Shown: positions 34,176-42,548 of the stretch, one piece after another
Numbering within the stretch: the stretch's first letter is position 1
Layout of the letters: the number at the start of each line of letters is the position of its first letter
NCBI GenBank assembly: GCA_014237715.1
Contig: JAAZZG010000003.1
Span: 195,291-259,290 of the forward strand
From: Acidimicrobiales bacterium
GTDB lineage: Bacteria > Actinomycetota > Acidimicrobiia > Acidimicrobiales > MedAcidi-G1
Reading direction: 5' to 3'
DNA length: 64,000 nt
The notes under the pieces: model-generated
Databases searched by the model: none
Seen by the model: only the letters and a program-made list of their open reading frames with translations
Told to the model about the DNA's origin: nothing
Translations under genes and position numbers: made by a program

Positions 34176-35348
34176 CTACGCCGGGCCGATAACCAGACTT
34201 CCGTTGTGGCCACCGAACCCAAACGAGTTCGACATGGAGATTCCGGGCGTCCAAGGTGCGGGTTCGCCGGCGACGATGTTGGTCGCTGGCATCTCCGGAT
34301 CGGGCGTGGCGTAGCCCGATGTTGGCGGGATCAGGCCCTTCTGCATGGCCAGGATCACTGCTACGGCCTCAATGGCGCCGGCGGCCCCTAGAGCGTGACC
34401 GGTGATCCCCTTGGTGGAGGTGACCTGCGGGCCGTCATCGCCGAACACCTCCTTCATGGCGAACGCCTCGGCCATATCGTTCAGCGGGGTCGACGTGCCG
34501 TGGGCATTGATGTGGACCACATCGGCGGCGTCTACTCCGGCCTCTTCGAGGGCCAGACGCATGCAGTTGATGGCTCCCACTCCGCCGGGTGACGGGGCGG
34601 TGATGTGGTGGGCGTCGGCCGTGCTAGCGCCGCCCAGGATCTCGGCCAGAATGGTCGCCCCACGAGCTTCGGCGGTTTCCCAGTCTTCCAGGACGAGCAC
34701 GCCAGCGCCTTCGCCCATGACGAAGCCGTCGCGTTCCGCGTCGAACGGCCGGGAAATCCCGGCTGACGAGAAGGCCGTCATATTGGTGAAGCCGGCCACG
34801 GCCGCATCTACGAACGGGGCCTCGCTTCCACCGGCCAGCACCACGTCGCAACGCCCGTAGGCGATTAGCCGTGCGGCATTGGCCAAGGCGTGGGTTCCGG
34901 CGGCGCAGGCCGTGCAGGTGTTCTCCGCGGGGCCCTGAAAGCCGTGCTTCATCGACACGGCGGCCGGGGCGGCATTGGGCATCATCATGGGGATGAGGAA
35001 CGGAGACACTCGTCGGGAGCCCTTCTCGCTCATCACGAGAATCTGGTCCTCGAGGGTCTGGATGCCGCCGATGCCGGTGCCGATGAACACGCCCCGACGG
35101 GTCGGATCAGCGGTCAGTTCACCGGCTTGTTCTAGGGCCATGTCAGACGCAGCGATGGCGAACTGCGTGCAGCGGTCGCTGCGACGGACCTCCTTGGGGT
35201 TCTCGAACCACGGGGAGGGATCGAAGTCGGGGACCAGACGGTCGCCTTCCGGTGCCGGACCACACAGTCCGTTCCAGAACGCGTCTACGCCGACGCCGCA
35301 CGTGGAGACCACGCCCAGGCCGGTGACGGCCACCCGACGACGGGTCAT
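34176..35348 (-). CDS. fabF: Beta-ketoacyl-ACP synthase II
   Basis: A 390-residue condensing enzyme of fatty-acid elongation. The nucleophile is Cys148 in CTACAAGTHA and the two catalytic histidines lie in NAHGTSTPLND and TGHALGAAGAIEAV. The N-terminus RRVAVTGLGVVS and the C-terminus NSFGFGGHNGSLV are typical. It overlaps the acpP stop by one base (TAATG), so the two are coupled. It is the last gene of the operon fabD-fabG-acpP-fabF. Confidence 0.95.
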   Translation of the reverse strand: MTRRRVAVTGLGVVSTCGVGVDAFWNGLCGPAPEGDRLVPDFDPSPWFENPKEVRRSDRCTQFAIAASDMALEQAGELTADPTRRGVFIGTGIGGIQTLEDQILVMSEKGSRRVSPFLIPMMMPNAAPAAVSMKHGFQGPAENTCTACAAGTHALANAARLIAYGRCDVVLAGGSEAPFVDAAVAGFTNMTAFSSAGISRPFDAERDGFVMGEGAGVLVLEDWETAEARGATILAEILGGASTADAHHITAPSPGGVGAINCMRLALEEAGVDAADVVHINAHGTSTPLNDMAEAFAMKEVFGDDGPQVTSTKGITGHALGAAGAIEAVAVILAMQKGLIPPTSGYATPDPEMPATNIVAGEPAPWTPGISMSNSFGFGGHNGSLVIGPA

Positions 35349-35590
35349 TAGAGCTTGCCGGTGATCAGCTGGTAGGCGCCGCCAATGGTGGTGATGTCCT
35401 CCAGCTCCTCCTCCTCGACGTTGACGCCGAACTCCTCCTCAAGGGCCATAACCAACTCGACGAGGTCGAGGCTGTCGGCATCGAGGTCCTCGGCGAAGGA
35501 GGCCTCCATGGTGACCTGATCGGCTTCTACCGACAGGACCTCGACCGCACACTTCCGGAACTTCTCGAAGTTTTCTTCGTTCACCGTCAT
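35348..35590 (-). CDS. acpP: Acyl carrier protein
   Basis: An 80-residue acidic helical protein that carries growing acyl chains. The phosphopantetheine serine is Ser40 in [21 protein letters not shown]. It sits between fabG and fabF. A TAAGGT -10 box upstream at 35624-35629 suggests its own promoter with a short leader, in addition to read-through from fabG; this would allow the high expression usual for ACP. Confidence 0.96.
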   Translation of the reverse strand: MTVNEENFEKFRKCAVEVLSVEADQVTMEASFAEDLDADSLDLVELVMALEEEFGVNVEEEELEDITTIGGAYQLITGKL

Positions 35591-35623
35591 TCTCCGTTCT
35601 GCTTGATGATCGTGAACTGCCTC

Positions 35624-35629
35624 ACCTTA
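35624..35629 (-). promoter_or_regulatory. -10 box of a possible acpP promoter
   Basis: TAAGGT on the minus strand, 33 bases before the acpP ATG, in the 124-base fabG-acpP gap. No clear -35 is seen. The rest of the gap holds only a weak hairpin. Confidence 0.4.
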
Positions 35630-35714
35630 GAGCGGAGCGATCCACGGGGGAATGGATTGTGGCCTACGACACTCGGGGTCGTTTCGCTTGTCGCTACTCA
35701 CGAACCGGGGGTAC

Positions 35715-36440
35715 TCAACCCATGAACAGGCCGCCGTCCACGGGGAGGACGGCCCCGGTCACGTAGCTGGCGTCCTCTGATGCCAGAAAGGTCACTGCCG
35801 CGGCGACCTCAGAGACCTCGCCCAGGCGACCCAGCGGCACGGCCTCGGCGTAGTTGGCCTGCTGGTCGTCGGGAAGGGCAGCCAGCATGTCGGTCAGGAT
35901 GGGCCCCGGTGCCACCACGTTGACGGTCACGTTCCGGCTGGCGAACTCCTTGGCCAGAGAGCGTCCCAGACCAACTAGGCCCGCCTTAGACGCCGAGTAG
36001 TTGGCCTGACCGGTCTGTCCGACCCGACCGGCGACCGACGAGACCAGGACGATTCGACCCCAACGCCCCTTTATCATCCGCCTGACGGCCCGACGGCAAA
36101 CCCGGAATGCGCCGGTGAGATTGGCGTCCAGCACGTCGATGAAGTCGTCGTCGGACATCCGCAGCACTAGGCCGTCCCGGGTGATGCCGGCGTTGGCCAC
36201 CAGTATCTCGACGGGCCCCAACTGCTCCTCGATAGCGGTGAACGCCGCGTCGACCTGTTCGGTGTCGGTGACGTCACACGGCACGGCGAGAATGCCCGCC
36301 TCGGAAACCTCGATCGGTGCCTCTCCCCGGCAGGTCACGGCCACCCGGTGCCCGGCAGCGACGAACGCCTTGGCGCAGGCAAGGCCGATGCCGCGGTTTC
36401 CACCGGTGACCAGTACGACTCGACTGATTGGTTCACTCAT
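35715..36440 (-). CDS. fabG: 3-oxoacyl-ACP reductase
   Basis: A 241-residue NADPH-dependent short-chain dehydrogenase. The cofactor loop is TGGNRGIG (12-19), NAG at 83-85, and the catalytic residues are Ser135, Tyr148 and Lys152 in SSVAGRVGQTGQANYSASK. In a fatty-acid operon the FabG assignment is firm. The ATG at 36440 gives a normal N-terminus; a frame open to 36572 overlaps fabD and was rejected. Confidence 0.95.
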   Translation of the reverse strand: MSEPISRVVLVTGGNRGIGLACAKAFVAAGHRVAVTCRGEAPIEVSEAGILAVPCDVTDTEQVDAAFTAIEEQLGPVEILVANAGITRDGLVLRMSDDDFIDVLDANLTGAFRVCRRAVRRMIKGRWGRIVLVSSVAGRVGQTGQANYSASKAGLVGLGRSLAKEFASRNVTVNVVAPGPILTDMLAALPDDQQANYAEAVPLGRLGEVSEVAAAVTFLASEDASYVTGAVLPVDGGLFMG

Positions 36441-36505
36441 GATTGCTCTGGGTTCCTGACTGGGTTTCTTGGGTGGGCTTGGCTCGGGCGTTTGCGCGGT
36501 GGGAA

Positions 36506-37687
36506 CTATTGGGCGCGAAGCCACGCAATGGGCTTGGATGCGGTAACCCGTTCGGTGTCGACAGCGAGCCACCCCATGAACTCGCCGGCGAACGACGAAT
36601 AAACCTCGGTCGTACCGATGTGGCCCAGCAGGGCACCGGCGGCCACTACCTGGCCGGGTCCGATGTCGGCCACCGGCGTGAAGACACCGGTGGCCGGGCT
36701 CACCACCATGCGGTCGGTGGCGAAGAGGTGTTCTCCCTCGACGGCCTCACCGTCAGCCTCCGCCATAGCGGGGGCAGCTAGCTCGTCGAGGAGCGAGTCG
36801 AGATGGTCCGGGGTGTTGACGGTGAGTCGGGTCGCCCCCTTGATGGTCCGCTTGACAAGCCCGGTCAGGACACTGCCTGGGCCCAGTTCGACGAACGTGG
36901 TGAAGCCGGCGAGGCCCAGCGTCTCAAGGCTCTGGGCCCACCGCACGGGACTGCACAGTTGGGCGTTCATGAGAGCCCGCCACGTTGCCGGGTTCTGGTG
37001 GGCGGTGGCATCCACGTTGGCCACCACGACCCCCTCCGGCATCCGGATGTCGGTCCTGTTGATGGCTTCGCTGAGTCGATCCCGGGCCGGCGACATGAAC
37101 GGGGTATGGAAGGCGCCGGACACTTCCAGGGTGGTGGCTCGTTTGGCGCCCCGATCCTTGGCCTCCTGGCCGGCTGCAGCCACCGCTTCGGGATCACCGG
37201 CGATGACCACCTGTCCGGGGGCGTTGTAGTTGGCCACCCAGACGTCACCGTCGACCGCTGAACATGCTTCTTCCACGCTTGAGTCGTCGAGTCCCAGCAC
37301 GGCGGCCATGGTGCCTTCGGGTTCCTGTACTGCCACCTGCATGGCTTCACCCCGTTCGACCACCAGGGTCACTGCGTCTTCGAAGGCCAGGGCGCCCGAG
37401 GCGGTCAGGGCGCTGTACTCGCCAAGGCTGTGTCCGGCGTGGCCCGCCGCGTCGATGCCGAGCCGCTCCACGGCATCGAGGATCACCATGCTGGTCACGA
37501 AGGTGGCCAGCTGGGCGTTGCGGGTCTCGCGGAGTTCGTCGGCGTCGGCGGCGAGCAGCAGGTGGGTCACGTCGCGTCCCGCTGCCTCGGACGCCTCGTC
37601 GACCAGTTCCCAGGATGGGTGGTCAGACCAGGGTGCTCCCATGCCGGGCTGTTGGGAGCCCTGGCCGGAGTAGGTGAAGGCGATCAT
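36506..37687 (-). CDS. fabD: Malonyl-CoA:ACP transacylase fused to a lysine-free biotinyl-like domain
   Basis: A 393-residue protein; FabD is normally about 310. Residues 1-300 are the acyltransferase: FTYSGQGSQ, nucleophile Ser87 in GHSLGE, His194 in GAFHTPF and VELGPGSVLTGLVKR. Residues 327-390 look like a biotinyl/lipoyl barrel: VVSPATGVFTPVADIGPGQVV, LLGHIGTTEV, then SFAGEFMGWLAVDTERV and KPIAWL. At the usual MKM position it reads TTEVYSS, so no lysine is available for biotin. An Ala/Glu linker joins the two. The start has GAGGAG four bases upstream. No fabH is found next to it. Confidence 0.9.
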   Translation of the reverse strand: MIAFTYSGQGSQQPGMGAPWSDHPSWELVDEASEAAGRDVTHLLLAADADELRETRNAQLATFVTSMVILDAVERLGIDAAGHAGHSLGEYSALTASGALAFEDAVTLVVERGEAMQVAVQEPEGTMAAVLGLDDSSVEEACSAVDGDVWVANYNAPGQVVIAGDPEAVAAAGQEAKDRGAKRATTLEVSGAFHTPFMSPARDRLSEAINRTDIRMPEGVVVANVDATAHQNPATWRALMNAQLCSPVRWAQSLETLGLAGFTTFVELGPGSVLTGLVKRTIKGATRLTVNTPDHLDSLLDELAAPAMAEADGEAVEGEHLFATDRMVVSPATGVFTPVADIGPGQVVAAGALLGHIGTTEVYSSFAGEFMGWLAVDTERVTASKPIAWLRAQ

Positions 37688-37760
37688 CGGTCTCCTCGGA
37701 GGGACGCGGAAGGGTGGCGGTTCCGTCGGTGACGGGGCATTGAACCCGCTGCGTCGGCCC

Positions 37761-37766
37761 ATCGTA
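37761..37766 (-). promoter_or_regulatory. -10 box of the fab operon
   Basis: TACGAT on the minus strand, 73 bases upstream of the fabD ATG. No clear -35 is seen. Confidence 0.35.
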
Positions 37767-37838
37767 GGGGCCCGTCAACGGTTGGGTCACGGGTTGTCCC
37801 GAGGTCGCGGAGCGGGCCTCCAGTCAGGGGCCCACCGG

Positions 37839-37844
37839 TAGGCT
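37839..37844 (+). promoter_or_regulatory. -10 box upstream of tRNA-Leu(CAA)
   Basis: TAGGCT, 10 bases before the mature 5' end at 37855. Confidence 0.4.
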
Positions 37845-37854
37845 CAAACAGCTC

Positions 37855-37941
37855 GCCCGGGTGGCGGAATTGGCAGACGCGGAGGATTCAAAATCCTCTG
37901 GCTGAAAGGTCGTGCGGGTTCAAGTCCCGCCCCGGGCACCA
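37855..37941 (+). tRNA. tRNA-Leu (anticodon CAA)
   Basis: An 87-base class II tRNA with encoded CCA. The acceptor stem GCCCGGG pairs with CCCGGGC at 37931-37937. The anticodon stem GAGGA/TCCTC encloses the loop TTCAAAA, giving anticodon CAA (reads UUG). It has a long variable arm and a T loop GTTCAAGTC. Confidence 0.97.
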
Positions 37942-37952
37942 GATGTTCTTCG

Positions 37953-37958
37953 TACAAT
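37953..37958 (+). promoter_or_regulatory. -10 box of the coiled-coil gene at 37969
   Basis: TACAAT, ten bases before the ATG at 37969. It is close to consensus, but the spacing is longer than in other leaderless genes. Confidence 0.4.
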
Positions 37959-37968
37959 GGCCGGTTCC

Positions 37969-38277
37969 ATGGCACGCTCGGTGATTGAACGACGCCTGAC
38001 TGAGGTTGGCGAACGCCTCCAGCGACTCCGGTCCGATCTGGCGGTGGCCGAGGAGCAGTTGGCCCACCTGTCGGCCGACGCGACCGATGCCCGGGTTCGT
38101 GCCCTGGTCTCGGAAACGGCTCAGTCGGGAAGCGCCCATCGCGACGCCGAGCGTCACGCCCGGGCCATGGAACGCCACCGTGATGACGTGGTGGCCAACA
38201 TCGTCCGGCTGGAGGCCATCCAGGACGACCTGCTGGATCGGATGGGGTCCGGCGGGCGAGGAGACCGAGATGACTGA
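37969..38277 (+). CDS. Predicted coiled-coil protein
   Basis: A 102-residue, strongly charged, all-helical protein with heptad-like runs (VIERRLTEVGERLQRLRSDL, VAEEQLAHLSADATDARVRA). It has no membrane segment. I do not recognise a family. Starts at 37957 and 37969 are both possible; the second lies downstream of a TACAAT box. Its end overlaps the pdtaR start by eight bases, so it is coupled to that regulator and may act with it. Confidence 0.75.
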   Translation: MARSVIERRLTEVGERLQRLRSDLAVAEEQLAHLSADATDARVRALVSETAQSGSAHRDAERHARAMERHRDDVVANIVRLEAIQDDLLDRMGSGGRGDRDD

Positions 38278-38887
38278 TTCGCGCGGGGCCTCTACCGTGC
38301 CCGGCGTGCCACCAGTACGGGTGGTCCTGGCCGAAGACGAGGCCATCATTCGTCTCGACCTCAAGGAGACCCTCATAGACGAGGGGTACGACGTGGTGGG
38401 TGACACCGGCCGGGGTGATCGTGCTGTCGAGCTAGTGGCCGAACTGGACCCCGACGTTGTCATCCTGGACATCAAGATGCCGGGACTCGACGGGATCGAG
38501 GCGGCATCGCGTATCGCCGACTCCCACGACACCGCGGTGGTCATCCTCACAGCGTTCAGCCAGCGGGACCTGATCGACCGGGCCGTCGAGGCCGGAGCGC
38601 TGGCCTACTTGGTCAAGCCGTTCCAGCGATCCGAACTGGTGCCGGCCGTCGAGGTGGCCCGTGCCCGCCACCGAGAGATGCGTGCCCTGACCGATCAGGC
38701 CCAGACGTTGACCGATCGACTCGAGGCCCGCAAGGTGATCGACCGGGCAAAGGGCGTCCTCCTCGATGAGGTCGGCCTATCTGAGAAGGAAGCGTTCCGG
38801 TTCCTGCAGACCTCTTCCATGTCAGGGCGTCAGACCATGGCCGACGTGGCCCGTTCTGTCATCGACGAGGGCCTCCGACCTTCCTGA
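38270..38887 (+). CDS. pdtaR: ANTAR-domain response regulator, PdtaR type
   Basis: A 205-residue regulator that acts on RNA rather than DNA. The receiver has VVLAEDEAIIRLDL, phosphoacceptor Asp67 in ILDIKMPGLDG and Lys116 in YLVKPF. The C-terminal ANTAR domain (about 140-200) reads ARKVIDRAKGVLLDEVGLSE followed by AFRFLQTSSM. In mycobacteria PdtaR antiterminates target messages after phosphorylation by PdtaS. No kinase is adjacent. The start overlaps the coiled-coil gene. Confidence 0.92.
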   Translation: MTDSRGASTVPGVPPVRVVLAEDEAIIRLDLKETLIDEGYDVVGDTGRGDRAVELVAELDPDVVILDIKMPGLDGIEAASRIADSHDTAVVILTAFSQRDLIDRAVEAGALAYLVKPFQRSELVPAVEVARARHREMRALTDQAQTLTDRLEARKVIDRAKGVLLDEVGLSEKEAFRFLQTSSMSGRQTMADVARSVIDEGLRPS

Positions 38888-38926
38888 AGGGTCGGACCGC
38901 CAGCCGGGTTGGTCACCGTTGGGGAT

Positions 38927-38932
38927 TAGGGT
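38927..38932 (+). promoter_or_regulatory. -10 box, leaderless promoter of polA
   Basis: TAGGGT, seven bases before the GTG at 38940. Confidence 0.55.
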
Positions 38933-38939
38933 CGCCGCG

Positions 38940-41648
38940 GTGCCCGGACTCCTCCTCCTCGACGGAAATTCATTGACTTACCGGGCGTTCTTTGCCATTC
39001 CCAGAGACATGGTGACCCGTACCGGGCAGGAGACCAACGCCGTCTTCGGTTTCACCCAGATGCTCCTGTCCCTGCTACGCGATCACGAACCCGAAGGGGT
39101 CGCCGTGGCCTTTGATCGGCCGGGGGGCACCTTTCGCCACGAGCGCCTACCGTCGTACAAGGCGAACCGTGAGAAGCAGGAGGATTCGCTCTACCAGCAG
39201 CTCGATCTGGTCCGCGAGTTGGTCGACTCCCTGGGATTGAGGGTGGTGGATGCCGAGGGTTTCGAGGCCGACGATGTCCTAGCGACCCTCGCCACCGTGG
39301 CCCGCGACGCCGGCCGGGACGTGACCATCGTGACCGGGGACCGGGACAGTTACCAGTTGGTGGAGGATCCGCATGTCCGGGTGCTCTACAACAAGCGGGG
39401 GGTGTCGGACTACGCCCTGTACGACGAGGCGGGCATCCTCGAACGCACCGGAGTCCGACCCATGGACTATGTGGCCTATGCCGCGTTGCGGGGCGACTCC
39501 TCTGACAATTTGCCTGGGGTTCCCGGGGTTGGGGAGAAGACGGCGGCCAAGCTGATCAACGCCTATGGGGGGCTCGACGGGATCTTCGCTGCGGCCGACG
39601 ATCAGACCCCCAAGCTCCGGGAGAACCTGAACGCCAGCGAGGGCCTCGCCCGGCTGAACGAGGAGATGATGGTGCTCGTGCGCGACGTGCCGCTGGGGTT
39701 GACCGCCGACGACCTGGACCAGGGCCCCGTCGACGTGGAGCGGGCCGGTGGGCTGCTCGACGTGTTGGAGCTGAGCCGGGCGCGCGAACGCCTGGCTGCA
39801 CTGCTGGGCGTCGACTTCGGTGGTGATGGGGCAGATTCAGGGGAGGGCCGAGACGGATCCACGGGGGCCTCGGGAGAGTTGGAAGTTTCCGTCAACGTCG
39901 TCAGAGATGCGGCAGGGATCGAGGCCATCGGAGCGGCAGCGTCGGCGACCAGCCCGCTTGGCCTGGCCGCGGCGGCCGAGCCGCCGTCAGGTCCCGCCGG
40001 CCCCGATCTCGGTCCTGGCCTGGCGGTATCCGACGGCGAGCAGGCCTGGTGGATTCCCGCTGACCTGTTGGCTGATCCAGCGGCCACCGCTGCGTTGGCC
40101 GGGCTGCTGGGTACCGATGGTCCGGGTGTAGCGGCCCATGACGTCAAGCCGATGTTGCGGGCCCTGCAACGACAGGGCATCTGCGAGGTCCACCTGGTGT
40201 TAGACACGGCGCTCGCCGGCTACCTACTGGACCCGGCTGACGCCACCTATGACCTCGGGGTGCTCCTGGAGCGTCATGCCCGACGGATGCTTCCGGTGAC
40301 CGGAGCGCCCGATGGGCAGTTGGACCTGAGTGGCGAGGCGGCCGACCCGTCGGTGGAGGCCGGACACCGGGCGGCCGCGGTCTGCATCCTGCGGGATCCG
40401 CTGGTCTCGGCCATGGAGGCCCAGGGGCTTCTTTCTCTCAACGCCGATATCGAGGTTCCCCTCGTCGCCGTGTTGGCCCGTATGGAGGAGTTAGGCATCG
40501 GCGTCGACGTCGCCGAGTTGACCCGCCTCCGTGACGAGCTCACCGCCAACTGCGAACGCCTGCGAAGCCTTGTCCACGAGGCGGCCGGGGAGGAGTTCAA
40601 CGTGAACTCCACCAAACAGCTCAGGGAGGTGCTTTTCGAGAAGCTGGGTCTCACCCCTGGCAAGAAGACCAAGACCGGGTTCTCCACCGACGCGTCCACC
40701 CTGGAGCGCCTCCGGGATGACCATCCTGTGGTTGCCCACCTACTCTCCTACCGCGAGGTCGAGAAGCTCCGGTCCACGTACGGCGAGGGTCTGTTGGCTG
40801 AGGCTGGTCCGGGTGACCGAATCCGCGCCACGTTTAACCAGACGGTTGCCCGAACGGGCAGGCTCAGCTCGGATGCACCGAACCTCCATAACATCCCTGT
40901 CCGCACCGAGGCCGGGCGGGCCTTCCGCCGGGCCTTCGTGCCGATCGACGGCTGCACGTTGCTGGTAGCCGACTACAACCAGATCGAGTTGCGGGTCATC
41001 GCCCACCTGGCTGACGACCCGGGCTTGGTCGCGGCGTTCGAGGCTGGCGATGACATCCACACCGCGGTAGCCGCCCGGACGTGGGGCATCGACCCGTCCG
41101 AAGTGACCTCCGAGGTGCGGAACCGAGCCAAAATGGTGGCCTACGGGCTGGCCTACGGCATGGAGGCTTACGGGCTGTCCCAGCGGCTGGGCTCATCGGT
41201 CGACGAGGCCAATGAGATCCTCGAGTCGTACTTCGCCGCCTTCCCGTCGGTCCGCGACTACATGGAGCGGACGGTCGACGAGGCCCGCCAGAAGGGCTAC
41301 ACGGAGACCCTTTTCGGGCGTCGTCGACGCATACCTGAGCTCTCGTCCCCTAACTTCAACGTGCGTCAGGCCGCTGAACGCCAGGCCATGAACGCCGGCA
41401 TCCAGGGTCTGGCTGCCGACGTCTTCAAGGTGGCCCTCATCCGGATCGACGACCGGCTCCGGGCTGACGGGTCGGCGTCCCGTCTAGTGCTCCAGGTCCA
41501 TGACGAGGTGATCCTCGAAGTTCCGACCAACGAGGTTGCCGACGTGGAGGCGATGGTCCGCTCGGAGATGACGGGGGCCTACGACCTGCGGGTGGAGTTG
41601 GCCGTCGAGGTCGCCACCGGCGCCACCTGGGCTCACGCCAAGGGCTGA
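38940..41648 (+). CDS. polA: DNA polymerase I
   Basis: A 902-residue repair polymerase. The N-terminal 5' nuclease (LLLLDGNSLTYRAFFAIP, DEVEADD-like EGFEADDVL, GDRDSYQL, GDSSDNLPGVPGVGEKTA) is complete. The middle 3'-5' exonuclease domain lacks recognisable catalytic acids and is probably inactive, as in other Actinobacteria. The polymerase domain has ARTGRLSSDAPNLHNIP, VADYNQIELR, NRAKMVAYGLAYG and QVHDEVILEV. A longer frame from 38766 lies inside pdtaR; the GTG at 38940 follows a leaderless -10 box. Confidence 0.95.
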   Translation: MPGLLLLDGNSLTYRAFFAIPRDMVTRTGQETNAVFGFTQMLLSLLRDHEPEGVAVAFDRPGGTFRHERLPSYKANREKQEDSLYQQLDLVRELVDSLGLRVVDAEGFEADDVLATLATVARDAGRDVTIVTGDRDSYQLVEDPHVRVLYNKRGVSDYALYDEAGILERTGVRPMDYVAYAALRGDSSDNLPGVPGVGEKTAAKLINAYGGLDGIFAAADDQTPKLRENLNASEGLARLNEEMMVLVRDVPLGLTADDLDQGPVDVERAGGLLDVLELSRARERLAALLGVDFGGDGADSGEGRDGSTGASGELEVSVNVVRDAAGIEAIGAAASATSPLGLAAAAEPPSGPAGPDLGPGLAVSDGEQAWWIPADLLADPAATAALAGLLGTDGPGVAAHDVKPMLRALQRQGICEVHLVLDTALAGYLLDPADATYDLGVLLERHARRMLPVTGAPDGQLDLSGEAADPSVEAGHRAAAVCILRDPLVSAMEAQGLLSLNADIEVPLVAVLARMEELGIGVDVAELTRLRDELTANCERLRSLVHEAAGEEFNVNSTKQLREVLFEKLGLTPGKKTKTGFSTDASTLERLRDDHPVVAHLLSYREVEKLRSTYGEGLLAEAGPGDRIRATFNQTVARTGRLSSDAPNLHNIPVRTEAGRAFRRAFVPIDGCTLLVADYNQIELRVIAHLADDPGLVAAFEAGDDIHTAVAARTWGIDPSEVTSEVRNRAKMVAYGLAYGMEAYGLSQRLGSSVDEANEILESYFAAFPSVRDYMERTVDEARQKGYTETLFGRRRRIPELSSPNFNVRQAAERQAMNAGIQGLAADVFKVALIRIDDRLRADGSASRLVLQVHDEVILEVPTNEVADVEAMVRSEMTGAYDLRVELAVEVATGATWAHAKG

Positions 41649-41667
41649 GGGTTCGGGTCTCCGCTAG

Positions 41668-42399
41668 ATGGACCACTGGTTCGAGGGGGTCGCCGACTAC
41701 CTGGGAGACGCCTACCGTCGCTACTCATTCACCTACGGAACCGTCCAGGAGGTCGACGTCCTGATCGACGTGCTGGGCCTCGGCGAGGGGTCCCGCCTAC
41801 TGGACGTCGGTTGTGGCCCGGGACGCCACAGCCATGAACTGGCCCGGCGTGGCATTGAGGTCGTGGGCATCGACGTGTCGGAGACCTTCGTGGACCTGGC
41901 CCGCCGGGACGCCCCAGAAGGGGCGACATTCATCCATGGCGATGCTCGGACCATGGTTTTCGACAGCGAGTTCAACGCGGCTATTTCGCTCTGCCAGGGA
42001 GCGTTCGGCCTGGCCGGAGGGCCGGGAGCCGACACCGCCGTGCTTGACCCCGACGGAGCCATCCTGGATCGCATCGTGGCCGCCGTTCGGCCGGGAGGTG
42101 GTGTGGTCCTGAGCGCGTTTTCGGCCTACTTCCAGGTTCGCTTTCTGGCTGAGACCGACGACTTCGATGCCGATACCGGCGTCAACCGGGAGCACACGGT
42201 GCTCCGGAACGGTGACGGCGCCGAGACGCCAGCTGAACTCTGGACCACCTGCTTCACTCCGCGGGAACTCCGCCTGCTGGCCGACCGCGCCGGGCTGGTG
42301 GTCGACGAGGTCCGTTCGGTAACTCCCGGCGACTACGCCCTTCGACCACCGGATCTAGAACATCCCGAGTTCCTGATGATTGGACGGCGAGCCGACTGA
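41668..42399 (+). CDS. Class I SAM-dependent methyltransferase
   Basis: A 243-residue protein. The SAM-binding loop is LLDVGCGPGRHSHELARRG near residue 45, with the acidic VVGIDVS strand after it and FIHGDARTM beyond. The C-terminal part (TTCFTPRELRLLADRAGL) is common in small-molecule methyltransferases. The substrate is not evident. It lies 20 bases after polA and before the rpsA leader. Confidence 0.85.
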   Translation: MDHWFEGVADYLGDAYRRYSFTYGTVQEVDVLIDVLGLGEGSRLLDVGCGPGRHSHELARRGIEVVGIDVSETFVDLARRDAPEGATFIHGDARTMVFDSEFNAAISLCQGAFGLAGGPGADTAVLDPDGAILDRIVAAVRPGGGVVLSAFSAYFQVRFLAETDDFDADTGVNREHTVLRNGDGAETPAELWTTCFTPRELRLLADRAGLVVDEVRSVTPGDYALRPPDLEHPEFLMIGRRAD

Positions 42400-42456
42400 C
42401 GGACCCGCCTTGAATTTGGCTGGGTTCCGTCCGACGGGGTCTCGATGGGGGCCCGG

Positions 42457-42462
42457 TAGGAT
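42457..42462 (+). promoter_or_regulatory. -10 box in the rpsA leader region
   Basis: TAGGAT, 86 bases before the rpsA start. Transcription would give a leader of about 80 bases, unlike most genes here. No -35 is clear and no known leader motif was recognised. Confidence 0.4.
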
Positions 42463-42548
42463 CTCCGGGTCTGTTTCGCGTGTGCACATGCCGTGTTCAT
42501 GCGTTCGGAATGACCTGTCCACCTACTCCCATCCGACGAGAAGAACAC

